Shown here piece after piece: positions 9,324 through 18,900 of a stretch of 64,000 nt of DNA. The stretch lies in NCBI RefSeq assembly GCF_003351025.1, contig NZ_QPCG01000001.1, forward strand, positions 1,123,949 to 1,187,948, written 5' to 3'. The position numbers and the translations under genes were made by a program. The stretch is from Mucilaginibacter endophyticus (GTDB lineage Bacteria > Bacteroidota > Bacteroidia > Sphingobacteriales > Sphingobacteriaceae). The first letter of the stretch is position 1, and each line of letters opens with the position of its first letter. Under the pieces are notes generated by a model. It worked only from the letters and a program-made list of their open reading frames with translations. It searched no databases and was not told where the DNA came from.

Positions 9324-10865
9324 TTATTTCCAAAATGGGTTTTGAGTTAGCAGGTTATTTTGTGCGATGAGCTTGCGTGATACAGGCCAGTAAATCCCCC
9401 CTGAATTGATGAGTTTGAGGAATGCCGGGTTGTTTTGCTTGATCTTATTATAGCGTACCAGATCATACCAGCGGTGGCCCTCGCCCATAAGCTCGCGGTG
9501 CCGCTCTTTGAATATCACATCGATAATATCCTGGTTGCTGTCTATCGTAAGATCTGTCATCCCCCGGCGGGTCATGATATTAAACACTTCATTTACTGCG
9601 CCGTTCACATCTCCTAAAACAGCCAGCGCTTCGGCCCGGAGTAATACGACATCTTCTATCCTTGTAAAAATCAAGGCGCTGGTGAAGTACCGGAAGGTAG
9701 GATCAGAAACGCCGCCCAGTATTACTTTCACTTTGCTGAAAATCGGGTACTTGCCATTGATATTGGTGAAATATCTTTCGGTACGGGGCTGGCCAAGCGT
9801 ATCTATGCTAAAGCGTTCGTCTTTAGGCATATCAAATATTTTAAGGATGGTATCCTTAGGCATATAGATGTCCGGCACTTTTTTATTCACCACGGGTTCG
9901 GCCAGGGTTAACTCCTCCAGGTGACCGGTCACAGATCCGTCAACATGTCCCCAATCAGAGTTAAAGCCAAACATCTGGCTGGTGTTCTTATTAAAAAAGA
10001 ACCCGTTTGATTTGGTCAAATCTTCTGTGCTTTGAAAATTGATACCGCTTTTGCTGTAATTATCTTCAACAAACTTGGCGTAGGTAGCAACATCGGTATA
10101 GTTGCCCTGCCATGCCGCTAAATGGGCCAGCACCGCGTATGCCGAGTTTTTGGTAGCTAAAGCTCCGCCCCAGCGGGTAGCATCTTCATTATAATAATTG
10201 CCGGGCTGCTGTACATCGTTATTGCTGTATACAAACGGCAGATCGGCAGCTGCTTTAAGCATTTCCTGCTGTGCCCATACTAATATTTTGCTGCCGCTTT
10301 CGCGGGCCTGATTTTCAAATTTACCATCGTGCGATGCCGTGATGAATGGCACATCTCCCCAGATCCTTACCATATAGAAATAGGTAAAGGCCCTTAAAAA
10401 ACGAACCTGGGCAACATCAACTATCAAATAATTTTCTGTATAGCGCTTGTCGGCTGCTTTTACGTCGCCAATACGTTCAAGGAAAATGTTTGCAGCGTTA
10501 ATGATGGCGTAAAACCTTGTCCAGTCCGACAAAGCATCAACAGTTGGGTATGACGCGTTGAGCTGGTTGCTTGAAATGGCCTTCAGGTCCTGGCGGTTGG
10601 GACTAATAAATTCGCCGGTGCGTACATCGCCGTAAAGCCAGTGGCCGTCGTTATCAGACAGGGCGGCACGGGTAAGCGCATACACACCTAATAAGCCCGC
10701 GCGGGCGTCTTCAAGCTTATTCCACATGTTTTTTTCGCCCACAACCCTCGTTGAATCAATATCCAGTGTTTTATTACAGCTTGTTATTGCCGCAGTAAAC
10801 AGGATCAGGACGATACATAATGTCTTTTTCATTTTTACAACATGATTTTTGTGATCGTTTTTCAT
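9324..10865 (-). CDS. SusD/RagB-family outer-membrane lipoprotein
   Basis: A SusD homologue of 513 residues from the farthest start. Met12 (10832) is the better start: it directly precedes KKTLCIVLILF and gives a lipobox ITSC (Cys30 in long numbering). Typical signatures are 'ARAGLLGVYALTRAALS', 'VAQVRFLRAFTYFYMVRIWGDVPFI', 'EDVVLLRAEALAVLGDVNGAVNEV' and 'KERHRELMGEGHRWYDLVRYNKI'. It is the partner of the atypical SusC at 10867-13875 and follows it by 1 base (long start) or 34 bases (short start). The pair is followed by the FAS1-discoidin lipoprotein. The protein should act as the surface ligand-binding lid of that receptor. Confidence 0.94.
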   Translation of the reverse strand: MKNDHKNHVVKMKKTLCIVLILFTAAITSCNKTLDIDSTRVVGEKNMWNKLEDARAGLLGVYALTRAALSDNDGHWLYGDVRTGEFISPNRQDLKAISSNQLNASYPTVDALSDWTRFYAIINAANIFLERIGDVKAADKRYTENYLIVDVAQVRFLRAFTYFYMVRIWGDVPFITASHDGKFENQARESGSKILVWAQQEMLKAAADLPFVYSNNDVQQPGNYYNEDATRWGGALATKNSAYAVLAHLAAWQGNYTDVATYAKFVEDNYSKSGINFQSTEDLTKSNGFFFNKNTSQMFGFNSDWGHVDGSVTGHLEELTLAEPVVNKKVPDIYMPKDTILKIFDMPKDERFSIDTLGQPRTERYFTNINGKYPIFSKVKVILGGVSDPTFRYFTSALIFTRIEDVVLLRAEALAVLGDVNGAVNEVFNIMTRRGMTDLTIDSNQDIIDVIFKERHRELMGEGHRWYDLVRYNKIKQNNPAFLKLINSGGIYWPVSRKLIAQNNLLTQNPFWK

Positions 10866-10866
10866 A

Positions 10867-13800
10867 TCATAATTCCATTTTTACACCCAGCGTGTATGTT
10901 CTTGGTATAGGCAGGCCATAGCCTGTATCATACCCGTCATAGTTCACCAATTCTGGATCCTGGCCTGTGTAAGGTGTTATGGTGAACACATTATTGGCAG
11001 TGGCATACACGTAGAACCGGGTTAACTTGATTTTCTTTAAGCGCATGGCTTTGGTGAGGTCATACCCGATAGAAACCGTTCTTAACTTCAGGAATGAAGC
11101 ATTTTCAAGAAACAGGTCCTGATCTACACGGTAGGGGATAACCGTGCTCCATGGGTTATACAGTGGGTATTTGCTATAGTCGCCGCGTTTTTCCCAAAAG
11201 GTGATCTCTTTAACTGAGTTTACATCGCTGTTGCCTTCGCGGTTAATGAAATCAAACCGGTTGGCCATTTCCTGGTGTATAAGGTCGCGCCCGAGGTTGA
11301 AATACAGGTTGATATTTAAATTCCAGTTGCCGTATCTGAAATTGTTATCGTATCCGCCTGATATTTTTGGTAACGAATGCCCCTTTAATACTTTATCATT
11401 ATTATCAATTACATTGTCGCCATTGATATCCCGCCATTTTGGATCTCCGGCATGCATGGCAATACCATTATACTTGAGTGGCTGCCCATTTACAACAGGT
11501 ATTTCGCTTTCAGATTTATAAATGCCGTCGTTTATCAGCAACCAATACTGATCAACCGGGCTGCCAACCTTTAAAAGCTTGTTATCAATGGTGATTTGGT
11601 TTAAGCCTCTTGGCAAAGCTTTCAGCTTATTGATATTATGATTCAGGTTTAAGGAAGATGACCAGCCAAATTTTGTATTTTGGATAATATTGGCAGATAC
11701 AGATACATCAACACCGCTGTTATTTACAGCCATACCGCTCTCGATAGACTGTTTGTAACCATACTCGGCAAAGGCTGGGATACCTATCAGTAAATTCTTT
11801 TCCTGTTTCAAGTACCAATCAACCGAAAGGTGTAAACGGTTATTAAGGAAGCCCGCATCGGTACCTATATTAAGCTGATTGGAGTAAGACCATGGAATAC
11901 CATAGCCAATCCAACCGGTAGAGTAGGGCCTGGTAAGCACACCGAAAGCGTTATATCCAGGCACGGTTAGGTTACCGGTATAGCCTACAGAAGCGGTATA
12001 TTGAGGCCCTTGCGCATAGTTATCAAACGCGTTAAGCCGGCCCAACCTGCCTGCGCTTGCACGTAAAATAAGATCGTTGATGATAGTGTTGTTGGCTAAT
12101 AACTCTTTCTTAATATTCCAGGCTGCAGATACCACAGGCGAATAGAACCATCGGCTGGTAGGCTGAGCGTTTGATGAGCCATCGGCACGCACTGTTGCAG
12201 AAAGGAAATATTTTTGTTTGAACGAATAATCGGTTTTTGCATAAAACGAAACCAGATTATGCTTGATCTTATCCAGAAAGCGGAAGGTTAACTCGCGCGG
12301 AAATGCTGTAGGATTAAGATAATTAGGATTGTCGGACCCGTCAGGGTTTTTCGGGTTTGAATCCAGTAGGTCTATTTTGATATAGTCATTTACCCCTTTG
12401 TATGCGTAGGCGTTGCTATACTTGTAAATATCCCATTGCGTTGATTGCCCCAGCTCAAAATGGAAGTCGTTTACCTTATTTATTGTCAGATCATAGGTTG
12501 CCCTGTTGTCTGCCATTATTCTTTGGCTAAAACCAAAGTAATTGGAAGCGTAACTATTGCCCTGTAAAAGGGTACGAGCATAAAATACGTCACGATAGCC
12601 TTCGTTATAATCCACATTAAAAGTGGTCACGAATTTAAATTTCCCAAGATCAATGCCTATTTTGGCATAACCGTCAACAATATTTGTCTTGTTGTTATCG
12701 AAGCCTTTTTTGTATTGTGCCAGATAATCGGCATAATATTCTTTGTTGGGTGGCAACGGAGCACTGAGATCCGGGAAATAATTGATCTGGGCAAATCTGT
12801 CGCGAAGATATCTGTTTCGTTGACGATCAAGCCGGTTGGCATTTACCATGGTTGAAAAAAGCAGCCATTTGAGCGGCTTCATATTGATGTTGAACATGGC
12901 GCTATAACGGTTTAGCACTGTTCCATCAGCAATGCCGTTATTTTTCAGATCCCCCAGCGAGAAGCGGAAGTTAGCACGATCTGTACCCCCGGAGATGCCA
13001 AAGTTTATGCCGTAAACTACCGCGTTACGATAGTAAAGATCGCTCCAGTCAGATTTTCCGCTATAAACATTGTTTAATGAATCGCTCAGGTAGATAGGGT
13101 AGTTTTCATCATCTGAGTACCTGCCATTGGTGGTATAAAGGTCATAAAAGCGCTGCCGGAAAGCGTTTTCATACTTGCCGTTTATGGTAGTTACATGCGG
13201 GCGCTGCGCTAAGCCTATATACGAATCAAAGGTGATGCTTTTAGCAGCCACCGGGGTTTTAGAGGTTAACACGATAACGCCATTAACCGCACGGGGCCCA
13301 TAAATTGCTGTAGCCGACAGATCTTTTAATACCTCGACCGAGGCGATATTATTCATATCGATAGCAGCAAACGGGTTGGTGGCAGTACCCATCCTGTTGT
13401 AGTCATACAGTTGTATGTCAAATGCAAAAGGGTGTTCTGTTACCAGTGGAATACCATCCAGCACAACCAGTGGCTGCGATTGGTAAACATCCCTCGGCGA
13501 AAGAAGCGGCATAGGCACACCCCTTATAAACATATATTGAACGCTGCCGGGTTCGCCCGAAGGTTCCTGCACATAAAGCCCCGCAAATTGCCCTTTTAAC
13601 AGTTGTTGAAGGGAAACAGCCGGGAATTTGGATAGGTCATAGGGCTTTTTGGTAACACTATCTGCAAACTTATTATATAAGGTATGCCTGATAATAATAT
13701 TTATACTATCTTTTAATAATGAGTCTTTTGCCGTTGTATCCCGACGGACATAAGTCTTACCATAAAAAGGACGTTTTACTTTGCTTTTTTTACCCTCATT

Positions 13801-13875
13801 CCCCTTAGCTAAGCCCGTAAGTGCATTCGTGGTAATTGCTGCGAAAACCACAAAGCACAGCCATAAGTATCGCAT
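10867..13875 (-). CDS. SusC-like receptor without the N-terminal carboxypeptidase-D-like domain
   Basis: A 1002-residue TonB-dependent receptor of the SusC class. After the signal peptide (about 1-23) comes a short charged region (GKKSKVKRPFYGKTYVRRD) instead of the roughly 85-residue carboxypeptidase-D-like domain, and no canonical TonB box of the EVVVVGYG type is visible. The plug (about 85-215) is otherwise normal: 'LLKGQFAGLYVQEPSGEPG', 'QPLVVLDGIPL', 'VEVLKDLSATAIYGPRAVNG'. The barrel carries usual SusC motifs such as 'GGTDRANFRFSLG', 'YFLSATVRADGSSNAQP' and the end 'GLPIPRTYTLGVKMEL'. It is the first gene of the long minus-strand operon, behind a strong predicted promoter and a structured leader. 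The short DSINIII stretch may serve as a divergent TonB contact; this is inference. Confidence 0.92.
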   Translation of the reverse strand: MRYLWLCFVVFAAITTNALTGLAKGNEGKKSKVKRPFYGKTYVRRDTTAKDSLLKDSINIIIRHTLYNKFADSVTKKPYDLSKFPAVSLQQLLKGQFAGLYVQEPSGEPGSVQYMFIRGVPMPLLSPRDVYQSQPLVVLDGIPLVTEHPFAFDIQLYDYNRMGTATNPFAAIDMNNIASVEVLKDLSATAIYGPRAVNGVIVLTSKTPVAAKSITFDSYIGLAQRPHVTTINGKYENAFRQRFYDLYTTNGRYSDDENYPIYLSDSLNNVYSGKSDWSDLYYRNAVVYGINFGISGGTDRANFRFSLGDLKNNGIADGTVLNRYSAMFNINMKPLKWLLFSTMVNANRLDRQRNRYLRDRFAQINYFPDLSAPLPPNKEYYADYLAQYKKGFDNNKTNIVDGYAKIGIDLGKFKFVTTFNVDYNEGYRDVFYARTLLQGNSYASNYFGFSQRIMADNRATYDLTINKVNDFHFELGQSTQWDIYKYSNAYAYKGVNDYIKIDLLDSNPKNPDGSDNPNYLNPTAFPRELTFRFLDKIKHNLVSFYAKTDYSFKQKYFLSATVRADGSSNAQPTSRWFYSPVVSAAWNIKKELLANNTIINDLILRASAGRLGRLNAFDNYAQGPQYTASVGYTGNLTVPGYNAFGVLTRPYSTGWIGYGIPWSYSNQLNIGTDAGFLNNRLHLSVDWYLKQEKNLLIGIPAFAEYGYKQSIESGMAVNNSGVDVSVSANIIQNTKFGWSSSLNLNHNINKLKALPRGLNQITIDNKLLKVGSPVDQYWLLINDGIYKSESEIPVVNGQPLKYNGIAMHAGDPKWRDINGDNVIDNNDKVLKGHSLPKISGGYDNNFRYGNWNLNINLYFNLGRDLIHQEMANRFDFINREGNSDVNSVKEITFWEKRGDYSKYPLYNPWSTVIPYRVDQDLFLENASFLKLRTVSIGYDLTKAMRLKKIKLTRFYVYATANNVFTITPYTGQDPELVNYDGYDTGYGLPIPRTYTLGVKMEL

Positions 13876-14014
13876 AATGAATGGATCTTTTAGTTTGTGA
13901 AATAAAATTTTGATTTAACGGCCATGTGTTGCTATGCCTGCAAAAGAGTTATGCAGATAACATGCGCCCTTACATTAAGTAGCGTGTAATTCTTTTTCCA
14001 TAGTGTTGATTTTC

Positions 14015-14131
14015 AAGTGAAAAGAACAAGAAGTCAGGAGTAGTCTGCAGGAATACTCTCGACAGCGGCGCATAGTTATGCCCCCTCAGGTTTGCCATCA
14101 AAAAGGCAATGCCTAAGCGTTCTTTTCACTT
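14015..14131 (-). other. Cloverleaf-like structured element in the SusC leader (candidate cis-RNA or small MITE)
   Basis: A perfect 13-bp closing stem (14015-14027 with 14119-14131, AAGTGAAAAGAAC on the plus strand) encloses three hairpins: 14033-14042/14054-14063 (9 paired positions around one mismatch), 14067-14072/14079-14084 (one mismatch) and 14092-14096/14105-14109. A four-way junction of 117 bases results. It lies 140 bases upstream of the SusC start, downstream of the predicted promoter. I do not recognise a known riboswitch; cobalamin, TPP and SAM signature sequences are absent. The terminal inverted repeat would also fit a tiny MITE, although no target duplication is evident. Confidence 0.45.
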
Positions 14132-14351
14132 TTGGTGATTAGGTTAATTAATAAAAGTCTTTGATGCCTAAAATCTCGGCAAGAGATTTTTGCCTTGTCA
14201 GATGATTGGTTTCTGAAGGACGAGGTACAGGTAAATCAGGTTTTTCATGTCAGTGATATTGGTTAATATATTTGTTACGTAAATCTCGAAAAAAGCAGGT
14301 CAGGTGGCTTAAACGATTAAGTGGTAAACGTATTTTTATAACTGGTTTTAA

Positions 14352-14381
14352 CAAATATAATTAACAAAAACGTTTTACCAA
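14352..14381 (-). promoter_or_regulatory. Predicted promoter of the dual-SusCD operon
   Basis: On the minus strand TATATTTG (14359-14352) matches the Bacteroidota -7 consensus TAnnTTTG exactly, with TTG at 14381-14379 after a 19-base spacer, matching the -33 element. Transcription would start near 14346, giving a 5' leader of about 470 bases before the SusC start at 13875. The leader would contain the folded element at 14015-14131. Confidence 0.5.
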
Positions 14382-14857
14382 GAGATATTGATGAAATATT
14401 AAATTTTTGCTATTTTAAGCAATAACAATCGATCTCAATTGAAAAAATGTTAACAAAATTGGCGAAATGTTTGTCTTTTTTGATATTTTATCATTGAAAA
14501 GAGCCTGCTAAATTCTAACGAAACGCTAAAAAATGTTCTTGGCGCATTAAAAATCTGTCATAAAATGTAAGAATTACATTTTTAGTTAAAACATTGTAAT
14601 TCGCGCTTTAAATTCTTGTTGGTAATGAAGCTGATATCTTTTAGTATAACGAATGTTGAGCAGGCCTATTCACTACAGTTATTTGGAAGATGCAGGTTAA
14701 GCGAAAATGCTGGTTTAAAAAACTATAGCATTGCGAGGAAGGAAAATAGGGATCTGTAAAGGCGAGATGACGTCAGGTGTGGGGGGACTGTCATCCTGAG
14801 TGATTTAAATCCGTAGGCCTGTGAAGGAGAAATGACAGAAGGAGGGTTGTCAGTCTG

Positions 14858-15031
14858 AGCCTGTCGAAGACTCGTGCGCAGAGGCCCTACCCGCTATGCT
14901 TCGACTGGCTCAGCATGACCCCATTTTTAATTATGTCATGGGTAGCCTGTCGACGGACGCGCGCAGAGGCCCTACCCGCTATGCTTCGACAGGCTCAGCA
15001 TGACACCCGTTTCAATTATGTCATAGGCAGG
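14858..15031. repeat. Two tandem copies of an ~85-bp REP-like repeat
   Basis: Copy 1 (from 14858) and copy 2 (from 14944) share AGCCTGTCGA, then CAGAGGCCCTACCCGCTATG, TTCGAC, GGCTCAGCATGAC and an ending AATTATGTCAT, offset by 85-86 bases with a few substitutions. Each copy carries an internal inverted repeat of the type GCCTGTCGA/TCGACAGGC (imperfect in copy 1). This resembles widely dispersed intergenic repeats of Bacteroidota. No function is visible. Confidence 0.8.
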
Positions 15032-15086
15032 AGGCACGAAGAAGCAATCTCGTAGCCAATGTGTGTCCGATTTGTATAGCTACGAA

Positions 15087-15118
15087 ATTGCCGCGCAGCG
15101 CGGCAATGACACATTTTT
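15087..15118 (+). terminator. GC-rich hairpin with T-run
   Basis: ATTGCCGCG (15087-15095), loop CAG, CGCGGCAAT (15099-15107), followed by GACACA and a run of Ts. It has the shape of an intrinsic terminator on the plus strand but no plus-strand gene precedes it, so it may be another REP-type palindrome. Confidence 0.4.
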
Positions 15119-15144
15119 TTTAAGATATAATTTCACATTCTGAG

Positions 15145-15582
15145 CTACTTGTTCTTTTCCATCTTTTCAAGTAGTTCCAATATGCGGTCCAGCTTATCAA
15201 CTTCAATGGAGTTTAGCTTTTTTGTTAATGCCTCAATTTCTTCTTTGGCATCGCAGTTTGTCCTATAGTCAGCGTCGGCCTGGGCTCTGTCTCGTTCATT
15301 TTGGCGGTTTTGTGCCATCATGATGATGGGTGCAGCATAGGCTGCCTGTGTCGAAAAAAGAAGGTTCAGTAATATATAAGGATACGGATCCCAATGATAG
15401 ATATATGCAACAGCATTCAAGATCATCCAAAGAGCTACAATAATAGTCTGGATAATGATAAAGCGCCATGAACCCATGCCGGAAGCAACGGAGTCGGCTA
15501 ATCGCTGACCAAAATCTAATGATTCCTTGTGTAATTGATGCCAGGTTTTTTCTGCCTTTAAATGATTTAGCTTTAGTTTCAT
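15145..15582 (-). CDS. DUF1003 family membrane protein
   Basis: A 145-residue small membrane protein. The N-terminal segment 'ADSVASGMGSWRFIIIQTIIVALWMILN' followed by 'WDPYPYILLNLLFSTQAAYAAPIIMMAQNRQNERDR' is the hallmark of DUF1003, with two transmembrane helices (about 39-60 and 70-90) and a conserved QNRQxxxDR motif. The tail from about residue 105 is a coiled coil (EEIEALTKKLNSIEVDKLDRILELLEKME). The function of the family is unknown. It appears to be a single-gene unit, divergent from the AraC-permease fusion gene across a 372-base gap. Confidence 0.9.
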   Translation of the reverse strand: MKLKLNHLKAEKTWHQLHKESLDFGQRLADSVASGMGSWRFIIIQTIIVALWMILNAVAYIYHWDPYPYILLNLLFSTQAAYAAPIIMMAQNRQNERDRAQADADYRTNCDAKEEIEALTKKLNSIEVDKLDRILELLEKMEKNK

Positions 15583-15954
15583 TTGTAATATTTAAGTGGG
15601 GTTGAGGATTGATTCAAAATCTGATTTAATGTTTATACCACGGATAAAGTTAACGCGGGCAACGCGAATCAAAGACTAAACTAATTTAACACGTTATAAC
15701 CCGACTTCAAAACTTTAGTTGAATGGGAAAGAGCGATGTGTCCAATATTTTATAGGCTCTTTTAGGAAAGCGATACTGACGATGTCAAAAGCAGTATAGT
15801 CTTACAGTTGAGGTTAATTCCAGGGAGGGTTCTTCTTGAAACCGTACATCATACCGTCCGCTTTCGGTACGCTTTTACTGAGGTTTTTTAATGTAATTTG
15901 TTGTTGGTTAGTTGTTTGTAACTTTGGAATGATGGTTGAACCTGTTTTATTTAC
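15583..15954. other. Divergent intergenic region
   Basis: No gene is seen apart from a 12-codon frame (15929-15967, ATGATGGTTGAACC...) that overlaps the start of the next gene in another frame. The right end holds the promoter described separately. An imperfect inverted motif with ACCG...CGGT lies near 15852-15867. Confidence 0.5.
15897..15926 (+). promoter_or_regulatory. Predicted promoter of the AraC-permease fusion gene
   Basis: TTTG (15897-15900), an 18-base spacer and TAACTTTG (15919-15926), an exact TAnnTTTG -7 element. Transcription would start near 15932, just in front of the predicted TTG start at 15955 and the overlapping 12-codon frame at 15929. Confidence 0.5.
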
Positions 15955-18900
15955 TTGGAATTTATAACTTTTCATATTGGCTTTTATGAGCTGGCATCCA
16001 TCGGAACCTTGTTTTCGGGAATGCCTCTTGTGGTTCTTTTACTGCTTTCAAAACGGGGAGACCGAAGGGCAAACTTGTTTTTGAGTTTGGCTATAGTTGC
16101 CATTATATTAAAGGTTGGATGCCTTATAGCGTTCTGCTTACCACTGGTGGGGCCTTTATGGTATTTTTTTGTTCGCCGGCAAACAGATTCCGACAAGCAA
16201 TTTCGCTGGTGGGATAGTCTGCATTTCTGGCCCCTGCCGGCTGCGTATTTGATTGCATTGCCATGGCTGGCCTTGATCTCGAACATCGGTTATCTTTATT
16301 TATCATACCGTTTGATCCGGGGTTTCTATAGCCGCCTGAAGCCGGTACTGATGGATAAACCTCGCTTCACTTTCAGGCGGCTGGAAAAAGTTCATGTTCT
16401 CCTGGGTTTGTTATGCCTGTGCTGGCCCTTGAATGATCTTTTCTCTTTCGCGACCGTTTATGTGTTGTTTGGCGTGGCAGCCGGCAAGGTATTGCAACCG
16501 GATGGCAATGGCCAATCAGCAGCGTCTTTAGCAGATCGTTCGGATGTGAGGGAGAAGAGCAGGCGGCTGAAGGAGGCCGTTGTTGCCAATCGCCTATATG
16601 CGGACGCTGAATTAACCCTGAGCTCCCTGGCTGTGAAACTAACAATGCATCCACATGATTTATCCCGCATTATCAATACAGGATTGAACAGGAGCTTCAA
16701 CGATTTTATTAATGAACTCCGCGTTCGGGAAATAGCCCGTAAAATGCAGGACCCGAGTTATAATCATTTCACGTTGCTGGGTATCGCCTACGAATCCGGA
16801 TTTAACTCCCAAAGAACCTTCAATCGGGTTTTCAAGGAAATGACCGGTAAAACACCGGCAGAATACAAAAAGAGCCTGGAAAAAGAGTGGCCAACTCATA
16901 AATTGGCTGTTCCGCTGGGAATTCGCCCTGTAATATTGCGTCAGGAAACACTGCCTGCTTGGACAGGTAACACATTAAAACGCAATTATATGTTCAGGAA
17001 TTATTTCAAAACGGCATTCAGAAACCTGCTGCATAGTAAGGTATATTCTTTCATTAACATTGCAGGGCTGAGCATTGGCCTTGCCTGTGCTATGCTGATC
17101 CTGCTTTATGTTCAGGACGAGGTAAGCTTCGATCGTTTTCATCAGAACGCCGGCCAGATCTACCGGATAGATAAGCAAATGAAAAGAGATGATGGAAGTA
17201 TTAACAATGGTAGTTATACAGGCTATTTTCCCGGACCTCGTTTTGCCGCCAAGATTCCCGAAATACAAAGCTTCGTCCGTTTTCAACCATCGGAGGCGGA
17301 TATCAAAACCGGAACCGACATTCGGTCGCAGGCAATTTGCTTAGTCGACGCAAATTTCTTGTCGGTATTTAATTTTCCGCTACTTACCGGCGATGCCAGA
17401 TCTGCATTAACAGAACCTAATTCGGTAGTAATTACAGAAGATATCGCAAAAAAATATTTTGGCAGTGCGGATGCCCTGGGCAAGATCATCTCTGTAAAAA
17501 ACGATGGTAATTTTAAACCCCTTATGATCACCGGGGTTGCCAGGAACTGTCCTGAGAACTCATCTATCAAATTCCAGGTGCTGCTCCGGTTGAGCGTTTC
17601 GGCAGCCGATGAAAGCAATAACGGTAATTGGTTCAACTCCTTTCTGAGCACTTTTGTGGTACTTTCTCCCGGTGCCAATATCAAAACAGTTCAGGATAAA
17701 ATGAACAAGGTATTTGAATCGGATGCCAGTAAGGCCATCAGCGAGATCAAAAACAAATATCATGTGCAGCATATTGGCCAGTCGTATATGCTGGAGCCGC
17801 TAACCGGGATCCATCTCGGTAAGATCATCCCCAATGAAGATGAGATATTGAGCGATAAAAGCAACCCCGAATTTTCTTATATCCTCTCGGCTATAGCCGT
17901 TTTTGTCCTGCTGATTGCCTGTATCAATTTCATTAACCTAACGGTAGCACGCTCTGTAAAACGGGCCAAGGAGATTGGTATCCGTAAGGTGATTGGGGGG
18001 ACAAGCAGACAGTTGCGGTTTCAATTCCTGAGCGAGTCCTTTGTGCTTTGTTTCATCGCTTTCCTATTCGCCTTTGCAATTGTTGTTATCGTATTACCTT
18101 TCTTCAACAGTCTGGCCAATAAAGCCTTATCGCTTTCTTACTTATTTAGCCCGAAACTGATCATTGATTATATCGTACTTTTTATAGTCACCGGCTTATT
18201 GGCCGGCGCTTATCCGTCGATGATTTTATCTGGCTACCGGCCTGTTGAAACATTGTACAGCCGGTTTAACCTGGGCGGAAAAAATGGCCTGCAGAAAGCG
18301 CTGGTTATCTTTCAGTTTGCACTGGCATCGTTTTTAATTATTGGTGCTATGGCTATTTATCTTCAGTTCGATTATCTGACGACTCAAAAGCTGGGTTATG
18401 ACGACAGTCATTTGATAACTGTTGACCAATTTCCGTTAAGCGCGGATCAGGCTGCTTTGTTCAGGCAGGAGTTGATAAAAGATCCGGATATAATTGATGC
18501 GGCACCCAGGAACGGCGGCTACAATAATAATACGGTGAAAGTAAACGGTGACCAGTCAATCAATGTTTCTGTTGAAACGGTTGATGCAGCTTACGTGCCG
18601 CTCCTTAAAATACCATTACTGGCAGGCCGTAACTTTTCTGCTGAATACTCCTCAGACCGCACAAGTTCTGTATTGGTGAACGAAGCATTTGTGCAACAGG
18701 CAGGATGGAAGCAAGCCATAGGGCAGCAAATATCAAGCTTTGAAAACGAAACTTACCAGGTTATAGGCGTAGTAAAAGACTATCATTACCGGCCTTTAAC
18801 AGAAAAGATCCTTCCTCAGTTATTTACCACGAACCCTGCAAATGATTACGGAATGATGTACATCAGGATCAGGCCCGGTACCGAAACGGCAAGCCTTCAA

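Larger units (their letters stand above)
13876..15144. other. 1.27-kb intergenic region
   Basis: No coding frame of note is seen. The region holds, from left to right, the leader of the SusC operon with its structured element, a small hairpin at 14170-14190 (AAAATCTC/GAGATTTT, loop GGCAA), the predicted promoter, an AT-rich stretch to about 14760, and then GC-richer REP-like repeats up to the DUF1003 gene. Confidence 0.7.

Noticed and set aside
1..13875. Polysaccharide utilisation locus with a predictable glycan
   Set aside because: No glycoside hydrolase, lyase or sulfatase is visible in the operon, so a glycan substrate cannot be named.
14015..14131. Cobalamin, TPP or SAM riboswitch
   Set aside because: The signature motifs of these classes are absent, and the fold is a four-way junction closed by a long perfect stem.
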